From: Melioribacteraceae bacterium
GTDB taxonomy: Bacteria; Bacteroidota; Ignavibacteria; Ignavibacteriales; Melioribacteraceae
Reading direction: 5' to 3'
Assembly (NCBI GenBank): GCA_027858595.1
Contig: JAQICK010000280.1
Span: forward strand, 1 to 10,642
Length of the DNA stretch: 10,642 nucleotides
Shown here: piece after piece, positions 6,985-10,642 of the stretch
Numbering within the stretch: position 1 is the stretch's first letter
Layout of the letters: each line of letters begins with the position of its first letter
Position numbers and translations under genes: made by a program
The notes under the pieces: model-generated
Told to the model about the DNA's origin: nothing
The model's input: the letters and a program-made list of their open reading frames with translations, nothing else
Database searches by the model: none

Positions 6985-8357
6985 TGAGTAGTGATTCTCA
7001 TAAATATTCAGAAGAATTATCGGTTATTGAAGGGAAACCTTCGCTTCGGTCAATTGATGATCTTATTTCAAAGCCACTTGACACAAAACCAGATAAGAAA
7101 TATTACATTGCACTTGCTGTAACCCTTACTATGATGGGCATTGGTGGAGTTGCACTATTTTTCTCGCTCTATTATGGAACTGGACTTTGGGGAAACAATA
7201 ATCCCGTTGGTTGGGGTTTGCCAATTGTAAACTTTGTTTTCTGGGTTGGAATTGGACATGCTGGAACTTTGATTTCCGCTATCCTTTTCTTGTTAAGACA
7301 AAAATGGAGAAACGGAATTGCACGATTTGCAGAAGGGATGACAATCTTTGCCGTAATGACTGCTGGTATTTTCCCTGCAATTCATACAGGTCGTCCTTGG
7401 TTGGATGGATATCTTTTCCCATATCCAAATCAGCACGGTCTTTGGGTTAACTTTAACTCACCTTTGCTTTGGGATGTTTTTGCTGTATCAACTTATTTTA
7501 CAGTTTCATTTATTTTCTGGTATGTTGGTTTAATTCCTGACTTTGCAATATTACGAGATAGAACAAAAAATAAAATTAAAAAAACCATTTACTCCATTAC
7601 TTCACTTGGATGGAGAGGTTCAAACAGACATTGGCAACATTACGAAATGGTTTATCTAGTGCTTGCTGGTTTTGCAACTCCACTTGTTCTTTCAGTTCAT
7701 ACAATTGTAAGTTTTGACTTTGCAGTTTCAATACTTCCTGGATGGCATACAACAATATTTCCACCATATTTTGTTGCTGGTGCAGTGTTCTCGGGTTTTG
7801 CAATGGTGCAAAATGTTTTAATATTTATTAGAAAAATATTTAATTACGAACACATAATTACGCTTGATACATTAGAGAAGATGAACAAAGTTATTCTCTT
7901 TACCAGTATGCTTGTTGGATATGCTTACGGAATGGAGTTTTTCATGGCGTGGTATAGTGGAGTTCAAGTTGAGCAATTTACTTTTGTAAACAGAGCTTTT
8001 GGCCCTTACGCTTGGGCTTATTGGATTATGGTTTCGTGTAACGTAATATTCCCGCAACTATTCTGGTTCAAAAAATTCAGAAGAACAATTCCTCTAATGT
8101 TTATTCTTGGAGTTTTCGTAAATGTTGGTATGTGGTTCGAAAGATTTGTAATTACTGTTACTTCTCTTTCACGCGATTATTTGCCATCAAGTTGGGCTTA
8201 TTACACACCAACTATTACTGATTTAGCAATTTTAATAGGAAGTTTTGGATTCTTCTTTACGTTCCTATTGTTGTTCACTAAAACATTACCTGTTGTTTCA
8301 ATAGTTGAAGTTAAAGCTGTGGTAGATGGTGCTCAACCATCTCACAAGGATCATTGA
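6984..8357 (+). CDS. actC: Alternative complex III subunit ActC, NrfD/PsrC-like quinol-binding membrane protein
   Basis: ActC is the integral membrane subunit thought to oxidise menaquinol next to ActB. The 457-residue protein has a hydrophilic N-terminus of about 38 residues, then roughly ten membrane helices, the NrfD-like fold. Landmarks include GHAGTLISAILFLLR (91-105), IHTGRPW (133-139), SPLLWDVFA (159-167) and the C-terminal helices ending near residue 432. His134 and Asp164 lie in the segments that family studies link to the quinone site; that assignment is from memory. The start is GTG, placed by the GGAGG site and by the one-base overlap with actB. The gene ends at TGA 8355-8357, two bases before the next start. 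Nothing suggests damage. Confidence 0.93.
   Translation: MSSDSHKYSEELSVIEGKPSLRSIDDLISKPLDTKPDKKYYIALAVTLTMMGIGGVALFFSLYYGTGLWGNNNPVGWGLPIVNFVFWVGIGHAGTLISAILFLLRQKWRNGIARFAEGMTIFAVMTAGIFPAIHTGRPWLDGYLFPYPNQHGLWVNFNSPLLWDVFAVSTYFTVSFIFWYVGLIPDFAILRDRTKNKIKKTIYSITSLGWRGSNRHWQHYEMVYLVLAGFATPLVLSVHTIVSFDFAVSILPGWHTTIFPPYFVAGAVFSGFAMVQNVLIFIRKIFNYEHIITLDTLEKMNKVILFTSMLVGYAYGMEFFMAWYSGVQVEQFTFVNRAFGPYAWAYWIMVSCNVIFPQLFWFKKFRRTIPLMFILGVFVNVGMWFERFVITVTSLSRDYLPSSWAYYTPTITDLAILIGSFGFFFTFLLLFTKTLPVVSIVEVKAVVDGAQPSHKDH
8346..8350 (+). promoter_or_regulatory. Ribosome binding site of the actD-actE fusion (decides the start)
   Basis: AAGGA lies nine bases before ATG 8360 but only three before the in-frame TTG at 8354. 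The spacing therefore selects ATG 8360. Confidence 0.6.
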
Positions 8358-8359
8358 TA

Positions 8360-9493
8360 ATGGAAGAAAAAATTCTATACGGTTATACTGGATTATTTGA
8401 TACTCCTGATGAAATAATTGAAGCTGCTGAAAAAACTGCTGCTTCAAAATTTGAGAACTACGATGTTCACACTCCATATCCAGTGCATGGAATGGATACA
8501 GCAATGAAATTAAAACCTTCAAAATTACCATATGTGGCTTTGGCTGTTGGTCTTTCGGCTATGTTTGGTATGTTAGGATTTATGTATTGGATGTCAACTA
8601 TTGATTATCCGGTAATTGTTGGTGGAAAACCATTTTTTGCTTTTCCAGCTTGGGTTCCAGTTCTATTTGAGATTACAGTTTTATCTGCATCTATCGCAAC
8701 AGTCGTTTCGATGATTGCAATCTTTTTCAAGTTCCCTAATATTAGTCATCCGTTGCACGATACGGATTTTATGAAATCTATAACTTCTGATAAATACGGA
8801 ATTAGTATTGAAGTAAAAGATGATGAAAATGAAGCGGAAATTAAATCATTTTTTGAATCTATTGGTGCTAAAAATATAACAGCAATTTATTGGGATAACG
8901 AAGAAGCCAATTTCAAGAACACTGTTATGCAACCAAAGTTTTTAACAATGCTTATTGTAATAATTATTGGGGTGTCAGGGTCAACATATTTTACTCTGAA
9001 TAAATTAATGTTTATGACTCCTTTCAATTGGATGCGTGAGCAAGCTAAATATATTCCTCAAGAAGAATCAATTTTCTTTAGTGATGGATTTGCTATGCGA
9101 AATCCAGTTGAAGGAACTGTATCACGCGGTCTAATGCCATATAAGTTTGCTAATAAACCAGAAGAAGCTGCTACAGAATTGATAAATCCATTACCAGTTT
9201 CTAAAAAGAATTTAGACTTAGGAAAAATTAAATACGACATATATTGCAGTCCGTGTCACGGATATTTTGCAGAAGGGGACAGCCGCTTACGAGGACAGTT
9301 CCCAAATCCTCCAAGTTTACATTCCGAAAAAGTTAGAACTTGGAGTGATGGTAGAATATTCAGCGTTCTAACCGACGGGCAAAATGTTATGCCTTCTTAT
9401 ACCTATCAATTAGATAGAAATGAAAGATGGGCAGTTATTTTATATGTGCGTGCGTTACAAAGATCTTTAAATGCTAAGGAGTCTGACTTATAA
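8360..9493 (+). CDS. ActD-ActE fusion: DUF3341 membrane protein joined to monoheme cytochrome c
   Basis: One uninterrupted 377-residue frame covers two ACIII subunits that are separate genes in the well-studied complexes. Residues 1 to about 182 are ActD-like. They include VHTPYPVHGMD (36-46), a hairpin of two membrane helices (about 57-77 and 98-123) and a soluble segment SHPLHDTDFMKSI onward (129-182). A third membrane helix (about 194-214) then carries the chain across. The rest is ActE-like cytochrome c: NPVEGTVSRG (248-257), CSPCH at 296-300, and a likely distal ligand Met344 in NVMPSY. With two helices in ActD the soluble part stays cytoplasmic, so the third helix puts the heme domain in the periplasm, which is topologically consistent. 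ActE is a lipoprotein in at least some species, and here the helix would replace that anchor. ATG 8360 is chosen over TTG 8354 by SD spacing. The stop overlaps actF by one base. Confidence 0.92.
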   Translation: MEEKILYGYTGLFDTPDEIIEAAEKTAASKFENYDVHTPYPVHGMDTAMKLKPSKLPYVALAVGLSAMFGMLGFMYWMSTIDYPVIVGGKPFFAFPAWVPVLFEITVLSASIATVVSMIAIFFKFPNISHPLHDTDFMKSITSDKYGISIEVKDDENEAEIKSFFESIGAKNITAIYWDNEEANFKNTVMQPKFLTMLIVIIIGVSGSTYFTLNKLMFMTPFNWMREQAKYIPQEESIFFSDGFAMRNPVEGTVSRGLMPYKFANKPEEAATELINPLPVSKKNLDLGKIKYDIYCSPCHGYFAEGDSRLRGQFPNPPSLHSEKVRTWSDGRIFSVLTDGQNVMPSYTYQLDRNERWAVILYVRALQRSLNAKESDL

Positions 9494-10642
9494 TGAGTTC
9501 AACTGAAAACGAAATTGAATATAACAAAAAAGGATTGCCTCCAATTTTTGGCAAATTTGGATTTGGTTTATTTGGAATTGGATTAGTTCTTTCAACCCTT
9601 GCATATATATCTGAGCCAACTCGAAGTGCTTTTAACAATATTATTCTTCTTGAATTCCTTTCATCTGTTGGTTTAGGTTCTCTATTCTTAATTGCTTTAG
9701 AATATATTGTAGGAGCAGTTTGGAGTGCACCTTTCAGAAGAGTTTTTGAAATTATTTCGTCTGTTTTGTTGGTTCTTCCACTTGTTGCAATTCCAGTTTA
9801 TTTGCACGCTCACGATGTTTTCCATTGGACACATCTTGATGTTGTTGCCGCAGATGAAGTTCTTAAAGGAAAATCACCTTATTTGAATATGACATTTTTC
9901 ACAATTAGAATTGTTGCATATTTTGCTATTTGGATTCTCTTTCATCTTCTGCTTACAAAAAATTCAAAAGCTCAGGATATTACTAAAGACCCAAAATTAA
10001 CTAAGACAAACACAACACTATCTGCAATATTTCTACCACTTTTTGTGCTAACTATTACATTCTCTTCAATTGATTGGATGATGTCACTTGAGCCACATTG
10101 GTTCTCTACAATTTTTAGTGTTTACTATTTTTCTGGAACTTTTCTAACAGCAGTTGCAGTTGGAACATTTTTGGTTATTTGGCTAAATGAAAAAGGTCTA
10201 TTGGTAAAAGGAATTGGAAAAGACCATTATTATTCGCTAGGTGCTTTGCTTTTCGGTTTTATCAACTTTTGGGCTTACATTGCATTTAGTCAGTTTTTAT
10301 TAATCTGGTATGCAAATTTACCAGAAGAAACATATTGGTTTCTTGCAAGATGGGAAGGCTCTTGGATGTATTTTTCAATATTTTTGATGCTTATACATTT
10401 TGTAATACCTTACTTTGCGTTGCTTTCACAGCCGTCAAAGATAAATCCTAAAACATTAAAAATTATGTCGCTTGTTATAATATTTTCACATATTGTTGAT
10501 TTATACTGGGTTGTAATGCCAACATTTAGTCCAGAAGGATTTGTATTTGGATGGATTGAAATAGGTTTTATCCTTCTTGGATTAGGAATTATTATGGTTG
10601 TATTCAGTTTGAAAGCTAAAAATCAAAATTTGGTTGCAATTG
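9493..10642 (+). CDS. actF: Alternative complex III subunit ActF, NrfD-like membrane protein (3' end outside window)
   Basis: ActF is the second NrfD-like integral membrane subunit of ACIII, related to ActC and facing it in the complex. From ATG 9493 the frame stays open to the right edge, giving 383 codons without a stop. A short polar N-terminus (SSTENEIEYNKKG) precedes multiple membrane helices. Landmarks are VYLHAHDVFHWTHLD at about 9799-9843, SSIDWMMSLEPHWFSTIF at about 10063-10116, and SQFLLIWYANLPEETYWF at about 10288-10341; all three are typical of ActF. Family members are usually a little over 400 residues, so most of the protein is present. AAGGAG at 9476-9481 lies 11 bases upstream, and the start shares one base with the preceding TAA. 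Proposed roles are structural support or part of a proton path; its own catalytic role is unsettled. Confidence 0.92.
   Translation, partial: MSSTENEIEYNKKGLPPIFGKFGFGLFGIGLVLSTLAYISEPTRSAFNNIILLEFLSSVGLGSLFLIALEYIVGAVWSAPFRRVFEIISSVLLVLPLVAIPVYLHAHDVFHWTHLDVVAADEVLKGKSPYLNMTFFTIRIVAYFAIWILFHLLLTKNSKAQDITKDPKLTKTNTTLSAIFLPLFVLTITFSSIDWMMSLEPHWFSTIFSVYYFSGTFLTAVAVGTFLVIWLNEKGLLVKGIGKDHYYSLGALLFGFINFWAYIAFSQFLLIWYANLPEETYWFLARWEGSWMYFSIFLMLIHFVIPYFALLSQPSKINPKTLKIMSLVIIFSHIVDLYWVVMPTFSPEGFVFGWIEIGFILLGLGIIMVVFSLKAKNQNLVAI

Noticed and set aside
7211..7450. Second + strand frame inside actC
   Set aside because: It is an out-of-frame reading of a strongly conserved membrane-protein segment.
7597..8057. 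Minus-strand open frames inside actC
   Set aside because: They are antisense shadows of membrane helices, with no SD sequence or recognisable product.
1..10642. CRISPR arrays, tRNA or rRNA genes, and insertion sequences
   Set aside because: Reading through the window I found no regularly spaced repeats, no cloverleaf-like segments and no transposase frames or terminal inverted repeats.

Overview
The window is an AT-rich bacterial chromosome segment in which every gene I can support lies on the + strand. It has two unlike halves. The right half (about 3150-10642) is an operon for Alternative Complex III (ACIII), a membrane quinol oxidase complex. That operon points to the Bacteroidota/Ignavibacteriota/Chlorobiota group. 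Most act genes have clear Shine-Dalgarno (SD) sequences, which many Bacteroidota lack, so I lean towards an Ignavibacteria- or Kapabacteria-like organism. This placement is an inference, not a proof.

Left half: positions 2-172 hold the N-terminal HTH part of a RhuM-family protein, running in from the left edge. It is cut off where it joins the C-terminal two thirds of a type III restriction enzyme Res subunit (about 159-2096). The Res remnant keeps helicase motifs V and VI and a PD...ExK nuclease site, but a single in-frame TAA at 672-674 interrupts it. The locus looks like a decayed restriction-modification system that lost an internal segment spanning two genes and then gained a nonsense mutation. 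A strong intrinsic terminator (2150-2190) closes this region. Next comes a compact, apparently intact HigB/HigA toxin-antitoxin pair (2299-2885), with a perfect palindrome just upstream that is a good candidate HigA operator.

Right half: after a 264-bp AT-rich intergenic region come actA (pentaheme cytochrome c), a previously unlisted 56-residue Tat-signal microprotein, actB (fused molybdopterin-oxidoreductase-like and four-cluster FeS protein), actC (NrfD-like quinol-binding membrane subunit), a natural actD-actE fusion (DUF3341 membrane protein plus monoheme cytochrome c) and actF (second NrfD-like subunit, cut by the right edge). The junctions actB-actC and actDE-actF overlap by one base, and actC is followed two bases later by actDE. 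This indicates one co-transcribed, translationally coupled unit. In the complex, ActC and probably ActF sit in the membrane and handle menaquinol. ActB's FeS chain and the c-type hemes of ActA and the ActE domain pass electrons on towards a terminal oxidase or soluble carrier.

The features most worth a second look are the ActD-ActE fusion, the Tat microprotein between actA and actB, the scarred RhuM/Res junction with its lone stop codon, and the possibly leaderless higBA promoter.
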